Shown here piece after piece: positions 19,856 to 28,843 of a stretch of DNA of 50,209 bases. A program made the position numbers and the translations under genes. This DNA comes from Pseudomonas caspiana (GTDB lineage: Bacteria > Pseudomonadota > Gammaproteobacteria > Pseudomonadales > Pseudomonadaceae). The stretch covers positions 1-50,209 of the forward strand of contig NZ_LOHF01000032.1 in NCBI RefSeq assembly GCF_002158995.1, read 5' to 3'. The notes beneath the pieces are model-generated. The model searched no databases. It was given only the letters and a program-made list of their open reading frames with translations, and was not told where the DNA came from. Numbering within the stretch: position 1 is the stretch's first letter; every line of letters begins with the position of its first letter.

Positions 19856-21196
19856 ATGACCACACTTACATCCTCCGGTCATGATCTCCCTGCCAGACTC
19901 CTCAAGGTCCTGGCCCCTTGGCGCAACGCGCCAGCCTGGCACATCGGTTTCTCCGGTGGCCTTGATTCCACTGTCTTGCTGCACCTTGTGGCCGAAATCG
20001 CAAAACGCGAAAATCTCCCGCCGTTAAACGCTATCCATGTTCACCACGGCCTGCAGGCTCTAGCTGACGCCTGGCCGCTGCATTGCCTGCAGGTTTGCAA
20101 CGCGCTGGGCGTTCCTTTGCAAGTGATCAGTGTGCGGGTGGAGCCTGGCGCCAGTCTTGAGCAGGCAGCGCGTGATGCGCGTTATGCCGCGCTCAGTGAT
20201 TGCCTTGCTGAAGATGAGGTTCTGCTGACCGGTCAGCATCAGGACGATCAGGCTGAAACCTTACTGTTCCGCCTGTTGCGAGGTGCAGGGGTGCGGGGGC
20301 TGGCGGGGATGCCGGCAAGCCGCAGCCTGGGGCAAGGGCATTTAGTCAGGCCTTTATTGAGTATTTCCCGGGAAGAGCTGGAGGCGTACGCCCTCGAGCA
20401 TCACTTGCGCTGGGTGGAGGACCCTAGCAACGGGGACTCTCACTATTCGCGCAATTATCTGCGCAATAGGGCGCTGCCCGTCTTGAAGTCCCGCTGGCCG
20501 CAGGCGACCGCGAGCATGGCACGCACCGCTGCTCATCTGAGTGAAGCGCAACAACTGCTGGAGGAGTTGGCGCAGGCTGATCTGGCATCTGCCGAATCCT
20601 CAAGTGTCTTCGACTGGCTCAAGCTCCCCTCGCTGGCCTTGTCTCCACTGATGGATCTATCGCCCGCGCGGCAACGCAATGCGCTGCGCCACTGGCTGGC
20701 AGCACTGACTCGCCTGCCGGATAGCGATCATTGGGTTGGCTGGGAAACGCTGCGAGACGCAGGGCAGGGCGGGCGCCCTGTATGGCGCTTGGCTGATGGC
20801 GAGTTGCATCGTGATCAGGGGCGCATCTGGTGGCTTTCCGACAACTGGTTGCAGCCGCTGACGCAGTCTGCTCAGCCCTGGGCGGATGCGCGGCGAGTGC
20901 TGGAACTGCCCTGTAATGGTCAGCTTTTCATTGAAGGTGAAATTCCTTCTGGACTGCTGGAGGTGCGTTATCGCCAGGGAGGAGAAGTTCTCAGCCTGCC
21001 TGGACGCGGACATCGCGACCTCAAGCGTCTGCTCAGTGAGAATGAAATACCGCTATTCGTCCGCGGCCGATTGCCGCTGCTGTACCGCAACGGTGAGTTT
21101 CTGGCGGTGGCTAACCTGCCCGCGCTCAATGTTTGCGGCCCCGAAAGCGGGTTGTTGCACTGGGTGCCGCCGACGAATGACCAAAGTTTGAGCTGA
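19856..21196 (+). CDS. tilS: tRNA(Ile)-lysidine synthetase
   Basis: Converts C34 of the CAU-anticodon tRNA-Ile to lysidine, allowing AUA decoding. The ATP-binding PP-loop SGGLDSTVLLHL lies near residue 30, followed by HVHHGLQALADAWP and LTGQHQDDQAETLLFRLLRG. The C-terminal tRNA-binding domains extend to residue 446. The frame is open to 19775, but those codons lie in a REP repeat, so I start at ATG 19856 (MTTLTSSGHDLPARLL). Shine-Dalgarno support at that ATG is modest. Confidence 0.93.
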   Translation: MTTLTSSGHDLPARLLKVLAPWRNAPAWHIGFSGGLDSTVLLHLVAEIAKRENLPPLNAIHVHHGLQALADAWPLHCLQVCNALGVPLQVISVRVEPGASLEQAARDARYAALSDCLAEDEVLLTGQHQDDQAETLLFRLLRGAGVRGLAGMPASRSLGQGHLVRPLLSISREELEAYALEHHLRWVEDPSNGDSHYSRNYLRNRALPVLKSRWPQATASMARTAAHLSEAQQLLEELAQADLASAESSSVFDWLKLPSLALSPLMDLSPARQRNALRHWLAALTRLPDSDHWVGWETLRDAGQGGRPVWRLADGELHRDQGRIWWLSDNWLQPLTQSAQPWADARRVLELPCNGQLFIEGEIPSGLLEVRYRQGGEVLSLPGRGHRDLKRLLSENEIPLFVRGRLPLLYRNGEFLAVANLPALNVCGPESGLLHWVPPTNDQSLS

Positions 21197-21216
21197 AAGC
21201 CCAATTCCGGTAGACT
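21188..21216 (+). promoter_or_regulatory. Probable pyrG promoter
   Basis: TTGAGC at 21188-21193 and TAGACT at 21211-21216 are spaced by exactly 17 bp, a good sigma-70 match. The -35 lies in the last codons of tilS. The start site would be near 21223, leaving a leader of about 240 nt before pyrG. Confidence 0.55.
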
Positions 21217-21372
21217 ACGCTCCCTTCTTGATACAGCTTCTGTGGATCCTTTTGGATCGACATGAGTTGCCGGTTACCAACCAGTCTTTGCTGGATGATT
21301 CTTAACATGTGGCGCGCAATTGACAGGCTTCTTCAGTCAGTCCGTTTCAACGCAGCAGTTCGGGAGTTCACC

Positions 21373-21453
21373 GTGAATTTTGTCGGTAATCGGGGGCTTC
21401 GGCCTTCCTTCGCTTTCCCCGGCGGCTCTGACCGCTTTAACGCAGACTTCTAG
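21373..21453 (+). CDS. Possible 26-codon leader ORF before pyrG
   Basis: A GTG at 21373 is preceded by CGGGAG at a proper distance and opens a 26-codon frame (start MNFVGNRGLRPSF, end DRFNADF) stopping at TAG 21451-21453, eight bases before the pyrG ATG. I do not recognise the peptide. It could couple translation into pyrG or be fortuitous. The leader it lies in is long for a plain 5' UTR. Whether it is translated is not shown by the sequence. Confidence 0.3.
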   Translation: MNFVGNRGLRPSFAFPGGSDRFNADF

Positions 21454-21461
21454 GGTTTTTC

Positions 21462-23093
21462 ATGACGCGCTACATCTTCGTCACGGGCGGTGTTGTTTCT
21501 TCATTGGGGAAAGGCATTGCCTCGGCTTCATTGGCGGCCATCCTGGAGGCGCGGGGACTTAAGGTCACCATGCTCAAGCTTGACCCCTATATCAACGTCG
21601 ATCCGGGTACCATGAGCCCGTTCCAGCACGGTGAAGTGTTCGTCACCCATGACGGCGCCGAAACCGACCTGGACCTTGGCCACTACGAGCGGTTCATCCG
21701 CACGACCATGACCCAGAACAACAACTTCACCACTGGCCGTGTGTACGAACACGTCCTGCGCAAAGAGCGCCGTGGTGATTATCTGGGCGCGACCATTCAG
21801 GTCATTCCTCACATCACCGACGAAATCAAACGCCGGATCATCAAGGGCGCAGGCGATGCTGACGTCGCTCTGGTCGAGATTGGCGGCACTGTGGGTGACA
21901 TCGAATCGCAACCGTTCCTGGAAGCGATCCGTCAGTTGCGCTTCGAAGTGGGCGCCAAGCGCGCCATGCTGATGCACCTGACACTGGTTCCTTACATCGC
22001 GACCGCTGGCGAAACCAAAACCAAGCCGACTCAGCATTCGGTGAAGGAGTTGCGTTCCATCGGCCTGCAGCCTGACGTTCTGGTATGCCGTTCCGATCAC
22101 CCGATTGATATCTCCTCGCGTCGCAAGATCGCTCAGTTCACCAACGTGGAAGAGCGTGCCGTTATCGCGCTGGAAGACGCCGATACCATCTACAAGATTC
22201 CGGGCATCCTGCACTCCCAGGGCCTCGACGATTTCGTCGTCGAGCGCTTCGGTCTGCAATGCAACAGCGCAGACCTGTCCGAGTGGGACGCTGTGGTAGA
22301 CGCCAAGCTCAACCCTGAGCATGAAGTCACCATCGCCATGGTCGGTAAATACATGGAGTTGCTGGACGCTTACAAGTCGCTGATCGAAGCGATGAGTCAC
22401 GCTGGCATCACCAACCGTACCAAGGTCAACCTGCGCTACATCGACTCCGAAGACATCGAGAATCAAGGCACGGCGCTGCTGGAAGGCGTTGATGCGATTC
22501 TGGTCCCGGGTGGTTTCGGTCTGCGCGGCGTTGAAGGCAAGATCACCGCTGTTCAGTTCGCTCGCGAGAACAAGGTTCCTTACCTGGGGATCTGCCTGGG
22601 CATGCAAGTGGCGGTCATCGAGTACGCTCGTAACGTGCTGGGCTGGAAAGACGCCAACTCCACCGAATTCGATCGCAATGGCGCACACGCTGTTGTAGGT
22701 CTGATCACCGAGTGGGCGGACGCTACCGGTGCTGTTGAAACCCGTACTGAAAGCTCGGATCTGGGCGGCACCATGCGTCTGGGGGCGCAAGAGTGCCAGC
22801 TTGAGCCTGGTTCGCTGGTACATGACTGTTACGCCAGCGATGTGATCATCGAGCGTCATCGTCATCGCTACGAAGTTAACAACAACTTGCTGCCGCAGTT
22901 ACTGGAAGCGGGCCTGAAAGTCTCGGGTCGTTCCGGTGATGGCGCGTTGGTAGAAGTTGTTGAAGCACCGGATCATCCATGGTTTGTTGCTTGCCAATTC
23001 CACCCTGAGTTCACCTCGACACCTCGCGATGGCCATCCGCTGTTCAGTGGTTTCGTCAAGGCAGCACTGACTCAGCACGAGAAAAATTCTTGA
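21462..23093 (+). CDS. pyrG: CTP synthase
   Basis: Makes CTP from UTP, ATP and glutamine. The N-terminal synthase domain (about 1-265) begins MTRYIFVTGGVVSSLGKGIA with the P-loop. The C-terminal class-I glutamine amidotransferase domain has the oxyanion/nucleophile motif LGICLGMQVAVIEYARN and the His-Glu pair in CQFHPEFTSTPRDGHP. The 543-residue length is normal. kdsA begins 17 bases after the stop, so pyrG-kdsA are probably cotranscribed, as usual in gamma-proteobacteria. Confidence 0.98.
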   Translation: MTRYIFVTGGVVSSLGKGIASASLAAILEARGLKVTMLKLDPYINVDPGTMSPFQHGEVFVTHDGAETDLDLGHYERFIRTTMTQNNNFTTGRVYEHVLRKERRGDYLGATIQVIPHITDEIKRRIIKGAGDADVALVEIGGTVGDIESQPFLEAIRQLRFEVGAKRAMLMHLTLVPYIATAGETKTKPTQHSVKELRSIGLQPDVLVCRSDHPIDISSRRKIAQFTNVEERAVIALEDADTIYKIPGILHSQGLDDFVVERFGLQCNSADLSEWDAVVDAKLNPEHEVTIAMVGKYMELLDAYKSLIEAMSHAGITNRTKVNLRYIDSEDIENQGTALLEGVDAILVPGGFGLRGVEGKITAVQFARENKVPYLGICLGMQVAVIEYARNVLGWKDANSTEFDRNGAHAVVGLITEWADATGAVETRTESSDLGGTMRLGAQECQLEPGSLVHDCYASDVIIERHRHRYEVNNNLLPQLLEAGLKVSGRSGDGALVEVVEAPDHPWFVACQFHPEFTSTPRDGHPLFSGFVKAALTQHEKNS

Positions 23094-23110
23094 TTCGGGA
23101 AACCCAGAAC

Positions 23111-23956
23111 ATGGCTCAGAAAACTATCCGCGTCGGCTCGATCGAAATTGCCAATGACAAGCCAATGGTGCTTTTCGGTGGCATGAACGTCCTTGAGTCC
23201 CGGGACATGGCCATGCAGATCTGCGAAGAATACGTACGGGTCACCGAAAAGCTCGGTATCCCTTACGTATTCAAGGCCAGCTTTGATAAAGCCAACCGTT
23301 CTTCCATGCATTCTTATCGTGGTCCAGGCCTGGAAGAGGGCATGCGAATCTTTGAAGAAGTCAAAAAGACCTTCAATGTACCGCTGATCACTGATGTGCA
23401 TGAGCCAGAGCAGGCCAAGGTTGTCGCTGAAGTCTGCGATATCATCCAGTTGCCCGCTTTCCTGTCGCGTCAGACCGATCTTGTGGTTGCCATGGCCCGT
23501 AGCGGTGCTGTGATCAACATCAAGAAGGCCCAGTTCCTCGCGCCTCAGGAGATGAAACACATCCTGAGCAAATGCGAAGAAGCGGGTAACGATCAGTTGA
23601 TCCTCTGCGAGCGCGGCACCAGCTTTGGCTACAACAACCTGGTGGTGGACATGCTCGGCTTCGGCATCATGAAGCAGTTCAACTACCCGGTATTTTTCGA
23701 TGTGACGCATGCCTTGCAAATGCCAGGCGGTCGTTCGGATTCTGCTGGCGGTCGTCGTGCGCAGGTATTGGAACTGGCGAAGGCCGGCATGAGTCAAAAC
23801 CTCGCTGGATTGTTCCTTGAGGCTCATCCTGATCCTGACAATGCCAAATGCGACGGCCCTTGCGCCTTGCGTCTGGACAAGCTGGAGCCGTTCCTGGCTC
23901 AACTCAAGGCTCTGGATGAGTTGGTCAAAAGCTTCCCGGCAGTAGAAACCGCTTAA
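23111..23956 (+). CDS. kdsA: 3-deoxy-8-phosphooctulonate synthase
   Basis: Condenses phosphoenolpyruvate with arabinose 5-phosphate to give KDO 8-phosphate for the inner core of lipopolysaccharide. The 281-residue TIM-barrel protein has PMVLFGGMNVLESRD at the N-terminus, VFKASFDKANRSS, ITDVHEPEQA, and FDVTHALQMPGGRSDSAGG. ATG at 23111 gives MAQKTIRVGSIEIAND, the family start. The frame is also open over the last codon of pyrG, but without a suitable ribosome site. A hairpin with short T-tail follows. Confidence 0.96.
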   Translation: MAQKTIRVGSIEIANDKPMVLFGGMNVLESRDMAMQICEEYVRVTEKLGIPYVFKASFDKANRSSMHSYRGPGLEEGMRIFEEVKKTFNVPLITDVHEPEQAKVVAEVCDIIQLPAFLSRQTDLVVAMARSGAVINIKKAQFLAPQEMKHILSKCEEAGNDQLILCERGTSFGYNNLVVDMLGFGIMKQFNYPVFFDVTHALQMPGGRSDSAGGRRAQVLELAKAGMSQNLAGLFLEAHPDPDNAKCDGPCALRLDKLEPFLAQLKALDELVKSFPAVETA

Positions 23957-24007
23957 AGCTGCTTCTCCGCAGGGTTGCCCTCCGGTAAAGTGCCGCACGT
24001 TTTCATC

Positions 24008-24029
24008 CCCCGACCTCAGGTCGGGGTTT
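24008..24029 (+). terminator. kdsA terminator
   Basis: CCCCGACC at 24008-24015 pairs with GGTCGGGG at 24019-24026 around a three-base loop and is followed by TTTG. Confidence 0.65.
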
Positions 24030-24119
24030 GTCGCTCTAAGGTCTGCCCTGTATTGAGTCCTGGAGCGGCAAGCATTTCCCAGCTGCGTCGTTTTCGTCAA
24101 TCTTGGAGTGTTTACAACA

Positions 24120-25406
24120 ATGGCAAAAATCGTCGACATCAAAGGTCGTGAAGTTCTCGACTCCCGTGGCAATCCCACCGTGGAAGCAGATGTGCTCCTC
24201 GACAACGGCATCATCGGTAGCGCATGCGCACCGTCCGGTGCTTCAACCGGCTCGCGCGAGGCGCTGGAGCTGCGTGATGGCGACAAGAGCCGTTACCTGG
24301 GCAAGGGTGTTCTCAAGGCTGTAGCCAACATCAACGGTCCGATTCGTGACCTGTTGCTAGGCAAGGATCCTGTCGACCAGCAAGCGCTGGACCGCGCCAT
24401 GATTGCTCTGGACGGGACTGAAAACAAAGCAAGCCTGGGTGCCAACGCGATCCTCGCTGTATCTCTGGCTGCAGCCAAGGCTGCTGCTCAGGATCAGGAC
24501 CTGCCGTTGTATGCGCATATCGCCAACCTGAACGGTACGCCGGGTGTTTACTCGATGCCGGTTCCGATGATGAACATCATCAACGGTGGTGAGCATGCCG
24601 ATAACAACATCGACATCCAGGAATTCATGATTCAGCCTGTCGGCGCCAAGACCTTCTCCGAAGGCCTGCGCTGGGGCACCGAGATTTTCCATCACCTCAA
24701 AGCTGTGCTGAAGGCGCGTGGCCTGAACACTGCCGTAGGTGACGAAGGTGGTTTCGCACCTGACCTAAACTCCAATGCCGACGCACTGGACGCCATCGCC
24801 GAAGCGGTTGCCAATGCAGGCTACAAGCTGGGTACCGATGTGACCCTGGCACTGGACTGTGCGGCGAGCGAGTTCTACAAGAACGGCAAGTATGTGTTGA
24901 GTGAAGAAGGCGAGTATGACTCCGCCGGTTTCGCTGACTACCTGGCTGATCTGGTCAGCAAGCACCCGATCATCTCCATCGAAGATGGTCTTGACGAGTC
25001 CGACTGGGATGGCTGGAAGATCCTCACCGACAAGATCGGTGACAAGGTGCAACTGGTCGGTGACGATCTGTTCGTGACCAACACCAAGATCCTCAAGGAA
25101 GGCATCGAGAAGAAAATCGGTAACTCTATCCTGATCAAGTTCAATCAGATCGGCACCCTTACCGAAACTCTGGAAGCTATCCAGATGGCCAAGGCCGCCG
25201 GTTACACTGCGGTTATCTCGCATCGCTCAGGCGAAACCGAGGATTCCACCATTGCCGATCTGGCAGTGGGCACTTCGGCGGGTCAGATCAAAACCGGTTC
25301 GTTGAGCCGTTCGGATCGTATCTCCAAGTACAACCAGCTGCTGCGTATCGAAGAGCAACTGGGTGCCAAGGCGGTATACCGTGGTCGCGGCGAGTTTCGC
25401 GGCTGA
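24120..25406 (+). CDS. eno: Enolase
   Basis: Interconverts 2-phosphoglycerate and phosphoenolpyruvate and, in many bacteria, is part of the RNA degradosome. The 428-residue protein begins MAKIVDIKGREVLDSRGNPT, with the mobile loop GASTGSREALELRDG, catalytic Glu in the DEGGFAPDL region, the Mg-binding Asp and Glu in SIEDGLDESDW, and SHRSGETEDSTIADLAV. ATG at 24120 gives the standard start. Its product also supplies KdsA, encoded just upstream. Confidence 0.98.
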   Translation: MAKIVDIKGREVLDSRGNPTVEADVLLDNGIIGSACAPSGASTGSREALELRDGDKSRYLGKGVLKAVANINGPIRDLLLGKDPVDQQALDRAMIALDGTENKASLGANAILAVSLAAAKAAAQDQDLPLYAHIANLNGTPGVYSMPVPMMNIINGGEHADNNIDIQEFMIQPVGAKTFSEGLRWGTEIFHHLKAVLKARGLNTAVGDEGGFAPDLNSNADALDAIAEAVANAGYKLGTDVTLALDCAASEFYKNGKYVLSEEGEYDSAGFADYLADLVSKHPIISIEDGLDESDWDGWKILTDKIGDKVQLVGDDLFVTNTKILKEGIEKKIGNSILIKFNQIGTLTETLEAIQMAKAAGYTAVISHRSGETEDSTIADLAVGTSAGQIKTGSLSRSDRISKYNQLLRIEEQLGAKAVYRGRGEFRG

Positions 25407-25493
25407 CACCGAGATGGTAAAAAGACAGCCGGTGCTGTGACAATCGCCTGCTTTCCCGGATGATTGATCAGCATTGATGCGGGTTGCACCGCT

Positions 25494-25520
25494 ATAGAGC
25501 CTGGCCCCGCCAGGCTCTAT
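25494..25520. other. Perfect 11-bp hairpin between eno and ftsB
   Basis: ATAGAGCCTGG at 25494-25504 pairs with CCAGGCTCTAT at 25510-25520. There is no T-run, so it may be an mRNA-stabilising or processing hairpin at the eno 3' end rather than a classic terminator. Confidence 0.55.
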
Positions 25521-25596
25521 GCCCTCAGTCCCCTGTTGTATTGTTGGCTTCATGTTGTCGGCTCTGCTGTCTTTTTTACTGGGTACCTGATATTCA

Positions 25597-25875
25597 ATGC
25601 GCAGTCCTAACTGGTTGTTTCTCGTCCTGATCCTGTTACTCGCGGGCCTGCAATATCGGCTGTGGGTTGGTAACGGGAGTCTGGCGCAAGTGGCGAGCCT
25701 TAATCAGCAGATCGCTGATCAGCATGCGGAGAACGAAGCGCTGCTTGAGCGTAATCGGGTCATGGATGCTGAAGTGCTTGAATTGAAAAAAGGTATGGAG
25801 ACCGTAGAAGAGCGTGCCCGTCATGAACTGGGCATGGTCAAGGACGGCGAGACGCTCTATCAGTTGGCGCAATGA
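25597..25875 (+). CDS. ftsB: Cell division protein FtsB
   Basis: Small bitopic membrane protein that links FtsQ and FtsL in the divisome. The 92-residue product has a single N-terminal membrane segment (WLFLVLILLLAGLQYRLWV) followed by a periplasmic coiled coil (LNQQIADQHAENEALLERN) and a conserved C-terminal region (EERARHELGMVKDGE). Placement right before ispD is the standard gamma-proteobacterial order. Confidence 0.95.
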   Translation: MRSPNWLFLVLILLLAGLQYRLWVGNGSLAQVASLNQQIADQHAENEALLERNRVMDAEVLELKKGMETVEERARHELGMVKDGETLYQLAQ

Positions 25876-25885
25876 AACTGACCCT

Positions 25886-26599
25886 ATGAACAAGAGCATC
25901 CTCCCAGCCTTCTGGGCAGTTATTCCTGCCGCGGGAGTTGGGTCCCGTATGGCCGCAGATCGTCCCAAGCAGTATCTGCAACTGGGCGGCCTGACAATTC
26001 TTGAACACAGCCTGCTTTGCTTTCTCGATCACCCCCGTCTAAAGGGACTGGTGATCAGTCTTGCTGTGGATGACCCTTACTGGCCAGCCCTGCCTTGTGC
26101 GCTGGATTCGCGCATCACGCGGGTTGCGGGTGGTAAGGAGCGTGCAGATTCGGTACTGAATGCGTTGCTGCATTTGCATGCGCAGGGTGCCGGTGATGAA
26201 GACTGGGTACTGGTCCACGACGCTGCGCGGCCTAATCTGGCGCGTTCGGACCTGGATAACCTGCTGAGTGAACTGGCCGATGATCCGGTCGGTGGGCTGT
26301 TGGCGGTTCCTGCTCGCGATACGCTCAAGCGCGCGGGGCCTGATGGCCGGGTCACCGAAACGGTAGACCGCAGCCTGATTTGGCAAGCGTATACCCCGCA
26401 GATGTTTCGCTTGGGGGCGTTACATCGAGCGCTGGCCGACGGGCTGGTTTCCGATGTTGCCATTACGGATGAAGCTTCTGCGATCGAATGGGCAGGGCAG
26501 TCGCCCAGATTGATCGAAGGACGCTCGGATAACATCAAGGTCACTCGTCCCGAGGATCTTGAATGGTTGCGGCAGCGGCGTAGCGAGTTCAATCGCTGA
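25886..26599 (+). CDS. ispD: 2-C-methyl-D-erythritol 4-phosphate cytidylyltransferase
   Basis: Third enzyme of the MEP isoprenoid pathway; makes CDP-methylerythritol from MEP and CTP. The nucleotide-binding motif PAAGVGSRMAADRPKQYL is near residue 13, and VLVHDAARPNL and ITDEASAIEW are conserved. ATG at 25886 gives 237 residues. The frame extends into ftsB, but that is coding overlap. ispF lies separately at 29838 here, on the far side of the gfnR-adhC-fghA locus. A 38-bp inverted repeat follows the stop. Confidence 0.96.
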   Translation: MNKSILPAFWAVIPAAGVGSRMAADRPKQYLQLGGLTILEHSLLCFLDHPRLKGLVISLAVDDPYWPALPCALDSRITRVAGGKERADSVLNALLHLHAQGAGDEDWVLVHDAARPNLARSDLDNLLSELADDPVGGLLAVPARDTLKRAGPDGRVTETVDRSLIWQAYTPQMFRLGALHRALADGLVSDVAITDEASAIEWAGQSPRLIEGRSDNIKVTRPEDLEWLRQRRSEFNR

Positions 26600-26617
26600 G
26601 CTGACACCTTTGAAAAA

Positions 26618-26706
26618 TGTAGGAGCTCACGAGCACCGCGAGGCAGCGATAGCGGTCTGTCTGATAAGCCGCTATCGCTGCCTCGCGGTGCTCGTGAGCT
26701 CCTACA
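26618..26706. repeat. Perfect 38-bp REP inverted repeat between ispD and gfnR
   Basis: The left arm 26618-26655 (starting TGTAGGAGCTCACGAG) is the exact reverse complement of the right arm 26669-26706, with a 13-base loop. It sits between convergent genes and would form a very stable hairpin in either transcript, so it probably acts as a bidirectional end point. Its GTAGGAGC ends place it with the REP family, but the inner sequence differs from the other copies here. Confidence 0.9.
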
Positions 26707-26728
26707 GGGTTGGTATTAACTGTGCTAC

Positions 26729-27622
26729 CTACCGATACTCATCCCGCATCGCCAACCCCTCCTTCAGATAATCCACCAGCTTGCGCACCTTTGGCGAAAG
26801 GTGTCGTTGTTGAGGGTATAGCGCCCAGACTGCTGTATTCGGCGGTTGATGAGCTTCCAGCAGGGAAACCAGCGCGCCACTGTTCAGATGGCTTAACACG
26901 TAATAATCCGGCAGCTGACAGAGCCCCACGCCATGCAATGCAGCATCCAGCACCGCCTGCCCGCTGTTGCAGCGCCAGTTACCCTGAACACGCTGGGAAA
27001 ACTCCCGTCCGTTTTGTTGAAGTAACCAGGTGTCACTGCTGCCGATCAGACAATTATGTCGGCTCAGCTCCGACAGGCTGTGGGGACGGCCATATCGCTC
27101 CAGATAGGACGGCGATGCGCATAAGTACATCCGGCGCGGCGCGAGGCGGGTAGCGACCAGACGGGAATCCTGCAACCGGCCCAGCCTGATCGCCAGATCC
27201 AGCCCCTCATGCACCATGTCCAGCGTGTCGTTGTTCAACTGGATCTCCACCCGGATCTGCGGAAACAAATCCATGAAGCGCGTCACCAGCGGTGTGATAA
27301 ACCGCTCGCCGTAAGCCACGGCGCAGGTCATACGCAAGAGGCCTTTGGGTTCGCTGGTTAAATCACCGACGGCACGCAGTGCTTCCTCGCGCCCATCCTG
27401 CAAACGCTGGCAATGGTGGAGAAACGTCTGACCCGCTTCTGTCAGGGCTACTCGCCGGGTGCTGCGATACAGCAGGCGTGTCTGCAAACGTTCTTCGAGG
27501 CGAGCGATTTGTCGGCTGATGTGCGATGACGAAACGCCCATTCGTTCGGCTGCCGCTGTGAACTGGCCACACTCTGCTACCGCGACGAATTCATCCAGGC
27601 CTTCCCAGCGATTGGTGTACAT
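26729..27622 (-). CDS. gfnR: LysR-family regulator of the formaldehyde locus (GfnR type)
   Basis: LysR-type transcription factor of 297 residues. The N-terminal winged helix-turn-helix (about residues 8-65) includes FTAAAERMGVSSSHISRQI and LEERLQTRLLYRSTRRVAL. The C-terminal effector domain begins with RMTCAVAYGERFITPL. It is divergent from adhC across 106 bp, the arrangement of gfnR (PA3630) with adhC in P. aeruginosa, where the regulator activates glutathione-dependent formaldehyde detoxification. The LysR family is certain. The gfnR name rests on synteny. Confidence 0.85.
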   Translation of the reverse strand: MYTNRWEGLDEFVAVAECGQFTAAAERMGVSSSHISRQIARLEERLQTRLLYRSTRRVALTEAGQTFLHHCQRLQDGREEALRAVGDLTSEPKGLLRMTCAVAYGERFITPLVTRFMDLFPQIRVEIQLNNDTLDMVHEGLDLAIRLGRLQDSRLVATRLAPRRMYLCASPSYLERYGRPHSLSELSRHNCLIGSSDTWLLQQNGREFSQRVQGNWRCNSGQAVLDAALHGVGLCQLPDYYVLSHLNSGALVSLLEAHQPPNTAVWALYPQQRHLSPKVRKLVDYLKEGLAMRDEYR

Positions 27623-27728
27623 CGATTATCCCTGCCCAGCAATAATGTTTTGCTTTTAACTGGATTATTAACCAATCGGCACTGCTTTACACTGCATCCA
27701 TCGTTTTAACTTCGTTGGAGAAAGATTG
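27623..27728. promoter_or_regulatory. Divergent gfnR/adhC control region
   Basis: AT-rich region with AATAAT and ATTATT half-sites around 27641-27669 that could be a LysR operator, and a possible adhC -10 TACACT at 27688-27693 with a poor -35 (TTATTA at 27665-27670), which would favour activator dependence. Boxes are candidates only. Confidence 0.4.
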
Positions 27729-28841
27729 ATGATCAAGTCACGCGCTGCTGTTGCCTTTGCCCCCAACCAACCGCTGCAAATCGTTGAGGTCGACGTTGAA
27801 GCACCAAAAGCCGGTGAGGTATTGATCCGCACAGTCGCCTCCGGCGTTTGCCACACCGACGCCTACACCTTGTCCGGCGCCGACTCCGAAGGCGTTTTCC
27901 CATGCATACTGGGTCACGAAGGTGGTGGTGTAGTTGAGGCAATTGGCGAAGGCGTTACGTCCTTGGCAGTGGGCGATCATGTGATCCCGCTGTACACCGC
28001 TGAATGCCGCGAGTGCAAGTTCTGCCTGTCGGGCAAAACCAACCTCTGTCAGAAAGTGCGTGCCACGCAGGGCAAGGGTTTGATGCCAGACGGCACGACC
28101 CGTTTCAGCTACAACGGCGAGCCGGTTTATCACTACATGGGCTGCTCGACGTTCTCCGAGTACACCGTGGTGCCGGAGATTTCTCTGGCAAAAATCCCTA
28201 AAGAAGCCCCGCTGGAAAAGGTCTGCCTGTTGGGCTGTGGCGTTACCACCGGCATCGGTGCTGTGCTTAATACCGCTAAAGTCGAGGAGGGTGCCACTGT
28301 CGCTATCTTCGGTCTGGGTGGTATCGGTCTGGCTGCAATCATTGGCGCAAAAATGGCCAAGGCCTCGCGCATCATTGCTATCGACATCAACCCTGCGAAG
28401 TTCGATGTGGCCCGTGAGCTAGGGGCGACTGATTTCATCAATCCAAAAGATCACGAAAAGCCGATTCAGGATGTGATCGTTGAATTGACTGACGGTGGTG
28501 TCGACTACAGCTTCGAATGTATCGGCAACGTCAACCTGATGCGTGCCGCGCTCGAGTGCTGCCACAAAGGTTGGGGCGAGTCGGTGATTATCGGTGTTGC
28601 CCCATCGGGTCAGGAAATCGCAACCCGTCCGTTCCAGTTGGTGACCGGTCGCGTCTGGCGCGGTTCGGCATTTGGCGGCGTTCGTGGTCGTACCGAGTTG
28701 CCAAGCTACGTCGAGAAGTCTCAGACCGGCGAAATCCCTCTGGATACCTTCATCACCCACACCATGGGTCTTGAAGACATCAACAAGGCGTTCGACCTGA
28801 TGCACGAAGGCAAAAGCATCCGCACAGTCATTCATTTTTGA
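27729..28841 (+). CDS. adhC: S-(hydroxymethyl)glutathione dehydrogenase (class III alcohol dehydrogenase)
   Basis: NAD-dependent zinc enzyme that oxidises S-hydroxymethylglutathione, formed from formaldehyde, to S-formylglutathione. It may also reduce S-nitrosoglutathione. The 370-residue protein has the catalytic zinc ligands in SGVCHTDAY and GHEGGGVVEA, the structural-zinc cysteines in ECRECKFCLSGKTNLC, and the Rossmann motif FGLGGIGLAA. ATG at 27729 is preceded by GGAG; a TTG directly before it is unlikely. fghA, the next enzyme of the pathway, follows after a repeat. Confidence 0.96.
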   Translation: MIKSRAAVAFAPNQPLQIVEVDVEAPKAGEVLIRTVASGVCHTDAYTLSGADSEGVFPCILGHEGGGVVEAIGEGVTSLAVGDHVIPLYTAECRECKFCLSGKTNLCQKVRATQGKGLMPDGTTRFSYNGEPVYHYMGCSTFSEYTVVPEISLAKIPKEAPLEKVCLLGCGVTTGIGAVLNTAKVEEGATVAIFGLGGIGLAAIIGAKMAKASRIIAIDINPAKFDVARELGATDFINPKDHEKPIQDVIVELTDGGVDYSFECIGNVNLMRAALECCHKGWGESVIIGVAPSGQEIATRPFQLVTGRVWRGSAFGGVRGRTELPSYVEKSQTGEIPLDTFITHTMGLEDINKAFDLMHEGKSIRTVIHF

Positions 28842-28843
28842 GA

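Noticed and set aside
21528..22865. 445-residue minus-strand ORF opposite pyrG
   Set aside because: Antisense shadow of a fully intact CTP synthase gene.
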